Below are positions 39,748 to 48,021 of a stretch of DNA of 64,000 nucleotides, one piece after another. Position numbers and translations under genes: made by a program. How positions within the stretch are numbered: position 1 is the stretch's first letter; each line of letters begins with the position of its first letter. Below the pieces are notes generated by a model that had not been told where the DNA came from, did no database searches, and was given only the letters and a program-made list of their open reading frames with translations. Source of the stretch: Halorubrum sp. CBA1229 (lineage in GTDB: Archaea > Halobacteriota > Halobacteria > Halobacteriales > Haloferacaceae); NCBI RefSeq assembly GCF_003721435.2, contig NZ_CP054585.1:310001-374000 (forward strand), given 5' to 3'.

Positions 39748-40527
39748 ATGACCTGGGACACCATCACGCTCGATGTCGACACCGAGAGCGACGTGGCGAC
39801 GCTCACCGTCGACCGCCCGGAGCAGCTCAACGCGCTCACCGTAGACACCCTCGAAGCGATCGAGGAGGCGCTCGCCGAGGCCGAAGCGGCGGGCGCCCGC
39901 GCGCTGGTGGTGGCCGGCGCGGGCGACGAGGCGTTCGTCGCGGGCGCGGACATCTCGTACATGGTCGAGCTGTCGACGCCGGAGGCGCAGGCGTACGCCG
40001 AGCTCGGCCACCGCGTCGCCGACGCGATCGAGTCGTTCCCGGCGCCGACGGTCGCCGCGATCGACGGCTACGCGTTCGGTGGCGGGTGCGAGCTGGCGCT
40101 CGCGTGTGACCTCCGGGTGGCCGCCGAGAGCGCCGTCCTCGGCCAGACCGAGATCGACCTCGGCATCATTCCGGGATGGGGCGGCACCCAGCGGCTCGCG
40201 CGGCTCGTCGGCGACGAGACGGCGAAGCGACTCGTCTTCCTCGGCGAGCGGATCGACGCGACCGAGGCGGCCGAGGTCGGCTTCGTCGGCGAGGTCGTCG
40301 CCGACGACGCGTTCGACGACCGGATCGACGAGCTTGCCGGCGAGCTGGCCGCGAAGCCGGCGTTCGCGACCCGCGCCGCGAAGGAGGCGCTCAACGCGGT
40401 CCACGACGGCACCCAGCGAGGCGGGCTCGCCTTGGAGCGCCGGGCGTGGTCCGGCCTGTTCGGCACCCACGACCAGCGCGAGGGAATGCGGGCGTTCTTA
40501 GAGAAGCGCGAGCCGGAGTTCGAGTAG
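39748..40527 (+). CDS. Enoyl-CoA hydratase/isomerase family protein
   Basis: At 259 residues it has the typical crotonase length. VDRPEQLNALT is near residue 30, the oxyanion-hole segment AGADISYM near residue 67, and IDGYAFGGGCELALACDLR near residue 107. TEIDLGIIPGWGGTQRL contains Glu at the catalytic position near 134. It hydrates trans-2-enoyl-CoA in beta-oxidation or a related pathway. No acyl-CoA dehydrogenase is adjacent, so the pathway role is open. Confidence 0.88.
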   Translation: MTWDTITLDVDTESDVATLTVDRPEQLNALTVDTLEAIEEALAEAEAAGARALVVAGAGDEAFVAGADISYMVELSTPEAQAYAELGHRVADAIESFPAPTVAAIDGYAFGGGCELALACDLRVAAESAVLGQTEIDLGIIPGWGGTQRLARLVGDETAKRLVFLGERIDATEAAEVGFVGEVVADDAFDDRIDELAGELAAKPAFATRAAKEALNAVHDGTQRGGLALERRAWSGLFGTHDQREGMRAFLEKREPEFE

Positions 40528-41056
40528 ACCCGAGTTCGGGGGACAGACTGGATGGGAATTTGTGCGATGGCGCGCCTCCGAGCGGTCGCCGTCGGCGACC
40601 GCGAGGTGCCCGCGAGGGACGCGGTGAGCGCTCGAAGAGCGCGAACCGCGAGGCTGGGGAGGTGTGAGGCTGCGGTGCCGTGCGGTCGGGTGTGGGACTC
40701 AAAGGGGCAGCCGGGAGGCGGGCGCAGGCGACGAAAGCACTGCAGGGAGCGAGCACCGCGAGCGACTGAAGCGCGCAGCGAGCGTGCGCCCGCCTCCCGG
40801 CTGGGGCTTTGGAGGTGGTCACCGCAGAGTCGTTGATTACGTATCGCCGAGTGGCTGGGGAGTTGGAGGGGTTCTCCGTCGATCCGCAGTCGGCTAGTTA
40901 TAAATGAGCGGCAGGCGGTTCGGCGGTCGGCGCACCCGACCACCCCTCGTTTCGAGACGAGTCGCAACAGCACACGCACCCGACCGCTGCGTGGTATCGG
41001 CCCGCATCGAGCGACGTAACCGCCACGCTTTATTAATCCGCCCGAGTACCGGCGAC
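40528..41056. other. Intergenic region holding structured repeat element A
   Basis: No protein gene is supported here. It contains a long structured repeat (40645-40900) described separately, and CTTTATTAA at 41028-41036, a TATA box centred 25 bases before the hpt start codon. Confidence 0.6.
40645..40900 (+). repeat. Structured interspersed element, copy A
   Basis: Shares with a region at 59155-59365 (reverse strand) the blocks GAGGCTGGGGAGGTGTGAGG, GTGGGACTCAAAGGGGCAG and CTGGGGCTTTGGAGG. Bases 40708-40726 pair perfectly with 40785-40803 (19 bp). They are capped outward by a GGG/GGG internal loop (40705-40707 and 40804-40806) and AAAG/CTTT. The stem sequences differ between copies while pairing is kept. 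It ends near TTATAA at 40899. Confidence 0.7.
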
Positions 41057-41626
41057 ATGGACCAGTTGCGGCAGTCGCTCCTCGACGCGCCGATCATCGA
41101 GAAAGGCGAGTACCAGTACTTCGTCCACCCGATCAGCGACGGCGTCCCGATGCTCGAACCGGAGCTGCTCCGGGAGATCGTCATCCGGATCATCCGGAAG
41201 GCGGAGCTGGAGAACGTCGACAAGATCGTCACCCCCGCGGCGATGGGGATCCACATCTCCACCGCGCTCTCGCTGATGACCGACATCCCCCTCGTGGTCA
41301 TCCGCAAGCGCCAGTACGGCCTCGACGGCGAGGTCCCGCTGTTCCAAGAGACCGGGTACTCCGAGTCGGAGATGTACATCAACGACGTCGAGGAGGGCGA
41401 CCGCGTGCTCGTGCTCGACGACGTGCTCTCGACGGGCGGCACGATGAAGGCGATCTTAGACGCGCTGACGAACGAGGTCGGCGCCGAGGTCGTCGACGTC
41501 GTCGCCGTGATCAAGAAGGCCGGCGACAACGAGCTCGACGGGACCGACTACAACGTGAAGACGCTGATCAACGTCACCGTCGAGGACGGCGAGGTCGTGA
41601 TCGTCGACGCGCAGGGCGACGAGTAG
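41057..41626 (+). CDS. hpt: Hypoxanthine/guanine-type phosphoribosyltransferase
   Basis: A 189-residue type I PRTase. The PRPP-binding motif is [21 protein letters not shown] near residue 118, and the N-terminal flexible loop is in [15 protein letters not shown]. The family matches archaeal HGPRTase-like proteins used in purine salvage. The start at 41057 is supported by TATA box CTTTATTAA 25 bases upstream. Base specificity (adenine versus hypoxanthine/guanine) cannot be read from the sequence with certainty. Confidence 0.88.
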   Translation: MDQLRQSLLDAPIIEKGEYQYFVHPISDGVPMLEPELLREIVIRIIRKAELENVDKIVTPAAMGIHISTALSLMTDIPLVVIRKRQYGLDGEVPLFQETGYSESEMYINDVEEGDRVLVLDDVLSTGGTMKAILDALTNEVGAEVVDVVAVIKKAGDNELDGTDYNVKTLINVTVEDGEVVIVDAQGDE

Positions 41627-41852
41627 GGACCTGTTCGGGTTTAGCTACTCCGTCACTTGAGTTCCGTTGACCTCTCTATCAACGGATCTAACAGACCTGC
41701 TGCATACAGCGGGTAGACGCATCAAAGCGGTACCGGGAGACCGAGGCGGTACCGGCACGAAACGCAGATCAGGGAACAGACGCCCTACCAAAGGGGGGGT
41801 CTGGGTGCGAAGTGGAAGAACTAACGTTACTCGACAGCGTCAACACCGACAA

Positions 41853-42725
41853 ATGGGGTACGAGTACACCGGCGACGTCCACGAAGAACTCGTCGAGTCC
41901 TATCGAGCAGACGAATCGTCTCTCCCGAAGGACGCCTCGCGGGGCTATCCGCCCCGCGATTCGCTGCGCGATGAACCACCGCTCCTCAAACAGCTCCTGT
42001 TTCCCAGATGCTGGAACGCGACGGAACTGTTGGACGACCCCGACGAAACCCGTGCCCGGCTGACCGAACTCGGCAGCTGCATACACACAGGTATCACGGC
42101 CTATTCGAGCCGTGACGCAGACGATTTGACCCCGATCGTCGACAGGACGCTCGACCGGCTGCCGGCGATTCGACGGGCCCTCGAAAAGGACGTCGAGGCC
42201 GCGTACAAGGGCGATCCCGCAGCGAAGAGCAAGTGTGAGATCATCCGGTCGTATCCCGGTTTTCACGCGATCATGACCCACAGGGTGGCGCACAGCCTCT
42301 ATGCGGAGGACAGCTTCGAGTACGCCCGCGAACTCGCCGAGTACTCGAAGGTCGAGACGGGCATCGACATCCATCCAGGTGCGGAGATTGGTGAGTATTT
42401 CTTCATCGATCACGGGACCGGGGTCGTCATCGGCGAGACGGCGACAGTCGGCGACTGGGTCCGGATCTACCAGAACGTCACTCTCGGCGCACTCCACTTC
42501 GAGGAGGAAGAGGGTGCAGACCACATGCTGGCGAAGGATTATAAGCGTCATCCCGATATCGGCGATCACGTCGTCATCGGTGCCGGGAGCAACATACTCG
42601 GGACGGTAGAAATCGGCGACCACGTGAGCATCGGTGCGAACGCCTGGGTGACCGACGACGTCCCGGACGACACGAGCGTGTTCATTTCGGATCACCCCGA
42701 TCAGGAGCAGAAATCGAACAGGTAG
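41853..42725 (+). CDS. cysE: Serine O-acetyltransferase
   Basis: A 290-residue protein from ATG 41853 (MGYEYTGDVHEELV). The N-terminal helical domain holds DPAAKSKCEIIRSYPGFHAIMTHRVAH. The C-terminal left-handed beta-helix has hexapeptides (IDIHPGAEIGEYFFIDHGTGVVIGETATVGD and DHVVIGAGSNILGTVEIGDHVSIGANAWV). This is the layout of bacterial EpsC/CysE-type enzymes, which make O-acetylserine for cysteine synthesis. Codon use is slightly less GC-biased than its neighbours, hinting at acquisition from bacteria; this is a visual impression, not a calculation. Confidence 0.9.
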   Translation: MGYEYTGDVHEELVESYRADESSLPKDASRGYPPRDSLRDEPPLLKQLLFPRCWNATELLDDPDETRARLTELGSCIHTGITAYSSRDADDLTPIVDRTLDRLPAIRRALEKDVEAAYKGDPAAKSKCEIIRSYPGFHAIMTHRVAHSLYAEDSFEYARELAEYSKVETGIDIHPGAEIGEYFFIDHGTGVVIGETATVGDWVRIYQNVTLGALHFEEEEGADHMLAKDYKRHPDIGDHVVIGAGSNILGTVEIGDHVSIGANAWVTDDVPDDTSVFISDHPDQEQKSNR

Positions 42726-43029
42726 TGGCTTCGGAGTTCACGGGCAGTACTCGACACAGCCCAGTTACGAAACGACATCTCTGTAACGGCGGTCTCGTAG
42801 CGACCGTCTTGCAAGATACGCGCTCTGTATTCGGCACAGCTGCTGACACCTGTTGTTAGCGACGGGTTTCGACAAAGCCGTCTCGTCAACGAACGGGCAC
42901 CGATCCGACGGCTCCCTCGGAGACGCGCGCCACCGGCCTGAAACGTCGACTGATAAACCCCGCGTCCGCCCGGCGTCGCTGCCGGGCGCGGGCGCCTTTT
43001 ATGTCGCGGTCGTGAAGAGGGGGGTACAC
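42726..43029. other. Intergenic region
   Basis: About 300 bases with no supported ORF. CTTTTAT at 42996-43002 lies about 30 bases upstream of the DJ-1 family start codon and may be its TATA box. No repeat was noticed. Confidence 0.45.
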
Positions 43030-43707
43030 ATGAGTAGCGCGTTATTCGTCGTGAGCGAGGAAGGGTACTGGGCCGAGGAGTGCATCGAACCGCTGACGAC
43101 GCTCGAAGCGGAAGGCGTCGACGTGACGATCGCGACGCCGTCGGGCTCGCCGCCGGTCGTCGACGAGCGGTCGCTGGACCCGGAGGCGGCGGGCGGCGAG
43201 GAGCGCGTCGCGGAGTTCCGCGAGGTCGACGAGGAGCACCCGAAGCTCAACGACCCGGAACCGATCGCGACCGTCGACGCCGACGGCTACGACGCGGTCG
43301 TCTTCCCCGGCGGCCACGGCACCGTCTGGGACGTGAACCAGGACCGGCACGCGCGCCAGCTGCTGCTGGACGCGGTCGCGGGCGACGACGGCGTCGCGCT
43401 CGTCGTCTGCCACGCGGTCGGCATCCTGGCGTTCACCCGCGAGGCCGACGGGACGCCCCTCGTCGAGGGCCGCTCCGTCACGGGCTTCCCGAACGAGTGG
43501 GAGGACGGCATCGTCGACGACGAGGACGTGATGCCGGACGGCCGGAAGCTCCCGTACTGGGTGGAAGACGAGGTCGTCCTCGCCGGCGCCGACTGGGACG
43601 CCGAGCTCGACGCCGACACCAGCGTCACGGTCGACGGCGACCTGATCACCGCCCGCGGCCCGGGCTCTTCGGCCGACGCCGCGGCGACGCTGCTGGACGA
43701 GCTGTAG
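43030..43707 (+). CDS. DJ-1/PfpI family protein (type 1 glutamine amidotransferase fold)
   Basis: A 225-residue protein starting MSSALFVVSEEGYW. The nucleophile elbow has the reactive Cys in VALVVCHAVGILAF near residue 125, with VVFPGGHGTVWD near residue 92. It resembles Hsp31-like deglycase/glyoxalase III proteins of the DJ-1 superfamily. A stress-related activity on glyoxals or protein repair is plausible. Exact chemistry is unproven. Confidence 0.85.
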   Translation: MSSALFVVSEEGYWAEECIEPLTTLEAEGVDVTIATPSGSPPVVDERSLDPEAAGGEERVAEFREVDEEHPKLNDPEPIATVDADGYDAVVFPGGHGTVWDVNQDRHARQLLLDAVAGDDGVALVVCHAVGILAFTREADGTPLVEGRSVTGFPNEWEDGIVDDEDVMPDGRKLPYWVEDEVVLAGADWDAELDADTSVTVDGDLITARGPGSSADAAATLLDEL

Positions 43708-43733
43708 ACGGTTTTAAATAGGGTCGCGGGCGC

Positions 43734-44018
43734 TCACCGGATCACGAACGCCGGCTCCCCGATCCGCTCGCTTTTGCACTCCGGGCACCGCGACGGCTCG
43801 TTGACCGGGTCGTCGAAGCCGTCGAAGCCGCAGTCGCGGCACTCGGGCGGCGCGACGAGGAACTCCTCGTCGGCGGCGGCGTCGGCGACCGACCGCGAGA
43901 CGTGCTCCAGGTGCTCGTACACGACCGGCGTCGGCAGCGACAGCGACTCGCTGAGGTCGCTCGCGGTCGCCGGGCCCTCGCGGAGCGTCTCGGCGATCCG
44001 CTTGCGCGTCGTCTCCAT
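43734..44018 (-). CDS. HTH / zinc-ribbon transcriptional regulator (94 aa)
   Basis: Residues 1-50 form a winged helix (RIAETLREGPATASDLSESLSLPTPVVYEHLEHV). The C-terminus holds a four-Cys zinc ribbon CRDCGFDGFDDPVNEPSRCPEC. This fusion of HTH and zinc ribbon is a known archaeal regulator type. It faces the DJ-1 gene tail-to-tail. Confidence 0.82.
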   Translation of the reverse strand: METTRKRIAETLREGPATASDLSESLSLPTPVVYEHLEHVSRSVADAAADEEFLVAPPECRDCGFDGFDDPVNEPSRCPECKSERIGEPAFVIR

Positions 44019-44103
44019 GGCTGGCGTTCGCGGGCGGCGAATAAAACGGCGACGGCGCGGCGACGCCGTGACGATTCCGACGCCCGGTCCCGCGCCCGCG
44101 GCC

Positions 44104-44709
44104 TCACGCCTCGGCTCGCGGCGCCAACACCACCAGCGCGACGCTGTCCTCGCGCGCGGTCGGCTCGACGGCCGACTCCCCCTCGAACCGGAGGATCTCC
44201 CCGGCCTCGACCGGGTGGGAGTCGCCGTCGAGCGCGACGTCGACGGCGCCCTCCAGCACGTGGAACAGCACTGTTCGATCGGGGTGCTCGTGCTCGGGCA
44301 CGCGCTCGCCCGCCGCCAGCGACAGCCGGATCGTCTTCGGCTCCTTCCCGGGGAAGGCGTCCGCGTGCGGCTCGCCGTCGAGGTCGGCGACCCGAGCCCG
44401 GTCGGCCGGCGCGGAGTCGTCGTTCGCCGCGTCGCCGCTGGGGTCGTCGTCGACGGAGTCGTCGCCGCCGGACTCGTCGCCCGCGGCCTTCGGGAGTTCG
44501 GCGATGAACTTGGACGGTCCCTCCCGCGTCACGGCGTAGCCGTCCGCGTCGAACGCGGGCAGCTCGGCGGCCATCTCGTGGTAGAGCGGTTTCGGGTCGT
44601 GGTCGTTGACGATCGTCAGCGTCTCGCCCGGCGCCAGCTCCGCGAAGGCGTCGTGGATCCGCCCGTGTCGCTCGCTCGGCGGGAGCTCTCGCACGTCGAG
44701 TTCGGTCAT
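44104..44709 (-). CDS. DUF2249-cupin fusion protein
   Basis: A 201-residue protein from ATG 44709 (MTELDVRELPPSERHGRIH). The first 75 residues match DUF2249 (FAELAPGETLTIVNDHDPKPLYHEM), a domain linked to nitrogen-oxide or redox sensing in some haloarchaea. After an acidic linker, a cupin barrel follows (GERVPEHEHPDRTVLFHVLEGAVDVALDG) with the H-x-H-x(n)-E-x(n)-H-like metal pattern partly conserved. It is probably a cytoplasmic sensor or small-molecule binding protein. Confidence 0.75.
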   Translation of the reverse strand: MTELDVRELPPSERHGRIHDAFAELAPGETLTIVNDHDPKPLYHEMAAELPAFDADGYAVTREGPSKFIAELPKAAGDESGGDDSVDDDPSGDAANDDSAPADRARVADLDGEPHADAFPGKEPKTIRLSLAAGERVPEHEHPDRTVLFHVLEGAVDVALDGDSHPVEAGEILRFEGESAVEPTAREDSVALVVLAPRAEA

Positions 44710-44926
44710 CGTGGGTGCCGTTGCGCCCGGAACCCTCATGTGCGGTGTCGCGAACACGTTCGGGGCGCGGACCGCGCACGTCCCCGACGATCCCCGTGAC
44801 GTGGTGGAGCCCGGGCGTGTCAGCGAGCATGCCCTCGCGGCGGGGGCGCATCCCAAACCAATATCGGTCGGGTGGAGCTGGGCGGGGTCGGATTGGACCG
44901 AGACGGGCGGGACCGAGCCGAGGCGC

Positions 44927-45292
44927 TTAGGAGAGCCACAGCAGCCGGACGTTGCTCGCGGTGAGGTAGGTGCCGACGAGCGTCAGGAGGACAGGCGGGA
45001 AGTAGTAGAGGAGCGCGTCGCCGTCGCGGGCGCCCGAGACGCTGATCCACAACATCACGAGGTAGACGGCGATCTTCAGGAGGACGAGCCCGGAGAGCCC
45101 GAAGGAGTCGAGCGCGAGCGCGACGACCGGGTTCGCCTCGTCGATCGTCGGGACGTACTCCAGAAAGGCGACCGTCGAGACGATGTCCCCGACGCCGTAC
45201 GTCGCCGTCGCGGCGATCCACAGCCAGTAGAACTCCTGCGGCCGGCGGCTGTACGCCGGGCGACGTCGCCGTCGATCGCGGGACCGGGACAC
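44927..45292 (-). CDS. Membrane protein, unknown (about 121 aa)
   Basis: The frame from GTG 45292 gives a basic head (SRSRDRRRRRPAYSRRPQ) and then four hydrophobic helices (YWLWIAATATYGVGDIVSTVAF, VALALDSFGLSGLVLLKIAVYLV, ALLYYFPPVLLTLVGTYL). It ends NVRLLWLS. The start is uncertain because the frame is open far upstream, antisense to endonuclease III, which is a shadow. It is conserved in type across haloarchaea but of unknown function. Confidence 0.65.
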   Translation of the reverse strand: MSRSRDRRRRRPAYSRRPQEFYWLWIAATATYGVGDIVSTVAFLEYVPTIDEANPVVALALDSFGLSGLVLLKIAVYLVMLWISVSGARDGDALLYYFPPVLLTLVGTYLTASNVRLLWLS

Positions 45293-45463
45293 GTCCCGAC
45301 GTGTCCGGCGGCCGACCTGAATCTGTCGGTCGGGCGTCGGCGATCGGGTGTCGACGGTCGGCAGTCGGTGATCGGCCGTCGACGATCGGCCGTCGGTCCC
45401 CGCTGCGGAACGCGGGGGCGCCGCTTCCGGATCGTTCAATGTCGGTCGGCCGGAGGGATCCCC

Positions 45464-46147
45464 ATGGGCACGCCACTGGAGCCGCGTGAGGAACAGGTCG
45501 CGGAGGTCCTCGACCGGCTGTACGAGGAGTATCCGGACTCGACGATCTCGCTGAACTACTCGAACCGGTTGGAGCTGCTCATCGCCGTGATCCTCTCGGC
45601 GCAGTGCACCGACGAGCGCGTGAACGCGGTGTGTGCCGACCTCTTCGAGACGTACGAGACGCCCGAGGAGTACGCGAACGCGCCCCAAGAGGAGCTCGCC
45701 GAGGCGATCAACTCCATCACCTACTACAACAACAAGGCGAAGTACATCCGGTCGGCGTGCGCGGACATCGCGGAGGAACACGACGGCGAGGTGCCGGACA
45801 CGATGTCCGAGCTGACGGATCTGGCGGGCGTCGGGCGCAAGACCGCCAACGTCGTCCTCCAGCACGGCCACGACGTCGTCGAGGGGATCGTCGTCGACAC
45901 CCACGTCCAGCGGCTCACCCGCCGGCTCGGAATCACGGAAGAGGAGCGCCCAGAGGCGATCGAGCAGGACCTCCTCGACGTCGTTCCCGAAGCGGACTGG
46001 CAGCAGTTCACGCACCTCATGATCGACCACGGGCGCGCCACGTGTACCGCGATCAACCCGGACTGCGCCGACTGCGCGCTCGCGGACATCTGTCCCTCCG
46101 AGAAGGGCGACGGCGGCGTCGACCTCGCGAGCGGCGAGGCGTGGTAA
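45464..46147 (+). CDS. nth: Endonuclease III
   Basis: A 227-residue DNA glycosylase/AP lyase. The helix-hairpin-helix is LTDLAGVGRKTANVVLQHG, preceded by the catalytic Lys in YYNNKAKYI. The Asp is in VVDTHVQRLTRRLG and the iron-sulfur cluster is C-x6-C-x2-C-x5-C at the end (CTAINPDCADCALADIC). It removes oxidised pyrimidines in base excision repair. The start MGTPLEPREEQ at 45464 gives the usual family length. Confidence 0.95.
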   Translation: MGTPLEPREEQVAEVLDRLYEEYPDSTISLNYSNRLELLIAVILSAQCTDERVNAVCADLFETYETPEEYANAPQEELAEAINSITYYNNKAKYIRSACADIAEEHDGEVPDTMSELTDLAGVGRKTANVVLQHGHDVVEGIVVDTHVQRLTRRLGITEEERPEAIEQDLLDVVPEADWQQFTHLMIDHGRATCTAINPDCADCALADICPSEKGDGGVDLASGEAW

Positions 46148-46304
46148 CGGGTTCGCGCGACCGACGGGAGCGATGAGCGAGTGTCGCACGCGTGTTTAAA
46201 CACCCCTTCGAACGGGGGTCCTCCCCGAATGCTTCCACGCGAGAGGGAACTCGCTTCGTAGTTTATCTTCCATACCAACGTACTCGCAAGTGAGGAGAGA
46301 CACT

Positions 46305-46862
46305 ATGTCAACCAAAACCACAAACGAGTTCGGCGGGGAGATCGGCGGCGTCACGCTCCTGGGGAAGGCGCACTCGCTGTCGGCGCTGTTCATCGTCATG
46401 CTCCGGGCGACGATCGGGGGGATGATCCTGTTTGCCGGGCTCGGGAAAGTGACCGGCGAGCCGTTCGACGCCAGCGGGTACCTCGTCCACGCGCCCGACG
46501 CGGCGAGTCCGGTCAGCGGGCTGTACGCCGCGATGGGCTCGACGCCGTGGTTCGTCGAGTTCGCGAACGTGTTCGTGCCCGCGACGCAGCTGCTCATCGG
46601 GACGGCGCTCATCCTGGGCGCGTTCGTCCGCCTAGCCGCGCTCGGCGGCGCGATGCAGATGCTGCTGTTCTACCTCGGCGGGTGGAGCGGCGACGCGCTC
46701 GCGCTGTTCGACTCGACGCTGGTGTACGCGGTCGTGTTCCTCACGGTCGCGGCGTTCGGCGCGGGTCGCGTCCTCGGGCTGGACGCCTACATCGAGCGGA
46801 TCGAGGTCGGCGGCGAGGCGCTGACCGAGCGGTTCCCGAAGCTCCGCTACGTCCTCGGGTGA
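46305..46862 (+). CDS. DoxX family membrane protein
   Basis: A 185-residue protein with four hydrophobic helices. LRATIGGMILFAGLGKVTGEPF near residue 30 and a FVEFANVFVPATQLLIGTALILG segment are typical of DoxX/DoxD proteins. These were named from a thiosulfate:quinone oxidoreductase, but most members lack an assigned activity. The start at 46305 follows GTTTATC, a possible TATA box about 40 bases upstream. Confidence 0.82.
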   Translation: MSTKTTNEFGGEIGGVTLLGKAHSLSALFIVMLRATIGGMILFAGLGKVTGEPFDASGYLVHAPDAASPVSGLYAAMGSTPWFVEFANVFVPATQLLIGTALILGAFVRLAALGGAMQMLLFYLGGWSGDALALFDSTLVYAVVFLTVAAFGAGRVLGLDAYIERIEVGGEALTERFPKLRYVLG

Positions 46863-47112
46863 ACGAGGACGAGCGCGGCGCGGGGTGCATCGGTCAGGTG
46901 AGCGCGTACTGCCGACTCGATTTCCGCCGATTCGGTTCCTCGGTCCGTCTCATCGCCGAGCGTCGGTGCGGGGGCGCGAAATGAATCCGATGACGCCCGC
47001 GGCGCTGATCCGACAAACCGGACCGACAGCGTATCGCAGGGCGCCCTCCCAAGGGAACGCCCCCTCACACGGAACGACTCGCGTCGGCCGGGAGCAACGG
47101 CAGTGGCGTCGT

Positions 47113-48021
47113 TCAGTCGCGAGCACCCGCACCGAGATGTTCCAGAAGGAGTGCGGCGACGCGGTCGGGATACTCGTGTGGCACCCAGTGAGTCGCGTCC
47201 GGGAATCGCTCTAAGCGCCCGTCCGAACAGTATTGGACGCTTTCCTCGGCCATCCGCGGAATCAGAGCTTGGTCGTTCTCGCCCCAGACAACGAGCGTGG
47301 GAGCGTCGACCCGTTCGCGGGGCGGCTCTCTCTGCCGTCGAAACAGGGCGCGGTACCAGTCGATCATCGAGCCGACGGCGTCCTCGCGGCCCCAAGCCAG
47401 TCGGTAGCGTTCGAAGTCCTGTTCGTCGAACGTCCCCGCCCGCGAGCCGCCCTCCATCGCGTTCACGAAGAAGGCGAACCGGTTCCGGCTGGTTACCCAC
47501 TCAGGGAGCAGCGGCAACTGAAAGAAGAACATGTACCAGCTGTTCCGCAGCTGAGCGAAGTCGGAGGTGAGCGTCCGCTGGAAGACGGTCGGGTGTGGGA
47601 CGTTGACGATACCGAGCCGGTCGACGACTTCGGGATGACGCAGCGCCAGGTCCCAAGCCACGGCCGCCCCCCAGTCGTGTCCCACGACGTGGGCGCTCTC
47701 GCGGCCCGCCGTCTCGATGAGGCCGACGACATCGGCCGAGAGCGTGTCGACGCTGTACGCGTCGAACCCGTCGGGTTTCTCGCTCCGGTTGTAGCCGCGC
47801 TGGTCCGGGACGACGACGCGGTAGCCGGCCTCCACGAGCGGGTCTAGGAATTCGCGCCACTCGTACCAGAACTCGGGGAACCCGTGTAGCAGGACGACCA
47901 GCGGATCGTCGGGGTCGCCGGCGCTGACAGCGTGGAGTTCGACGCCGTTGACCTCCCGGTACGTGCGTTCGACGCCGGGAACGTCGGGAAGCGGCGCCGA
48001 CGCCCTGTCCGAGCCGCTCAT
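47113..48021 (-). CDS. Alpha/beta hydrolase (epoxide hydrolase-like)
   Basis: A 302-residue protein. HGFPEFWYEW near residue 45 supplies the oxyanion hole, and GHDWGAAVAWD near residue 113 has the nucleophile Asp, as in soluble epoxide hydrolases and haloalkane dehalogenases. A cap region contains Tyr residues (FFVNAMEGGSRAG...). The final His is in DATHWVPHEYPDRVA. The gene overlaps the flavoprotein gene upstream by four bases (ATGA), so the two are one operon and may act on the same compound. Confidence 0.87.
   Translation of the reverse strand: MSGSDRASAPLPDVPGVERTYREVNGVELHAVSAGDPDDPLVVLLHGFPEFWYEWREFLDPLVEAGYRVVVPDQRGYNRSEKPDGFDAYSVDTLSADVVGLIETAGRESAHVVGHDWGAAVAWDLALRHPEVVDRLGIVNVPHPTVFQRTLTSDFAQLRNSWYMFFFQLPLLPEWVTSRNRFAFFVNAMEGGSRAGTFDEQDFERYRLAWGREDAVGSMIDWYRALFRRQREPPRERVDAPTLVVWGENDQALIPRMAEESVQYCSDGRLERFPDATHWVPHEYPDRVAALLLEHLGAGARD

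Noticed and set aside
38024-39751. 575-residue frame on the + strand across aroC
   Set aside because: The - strand encodes all chorismate synthase signatures. The first 25 residues look somewhat protein-like, but the rest is shadow.
44927-46189. Long - strand frame across endonuclease III
   Set aside because: Only the part below 45292 looks like a membrane protein. The remainder is antisense to nth with its HhH and iron-sulfur motifs.
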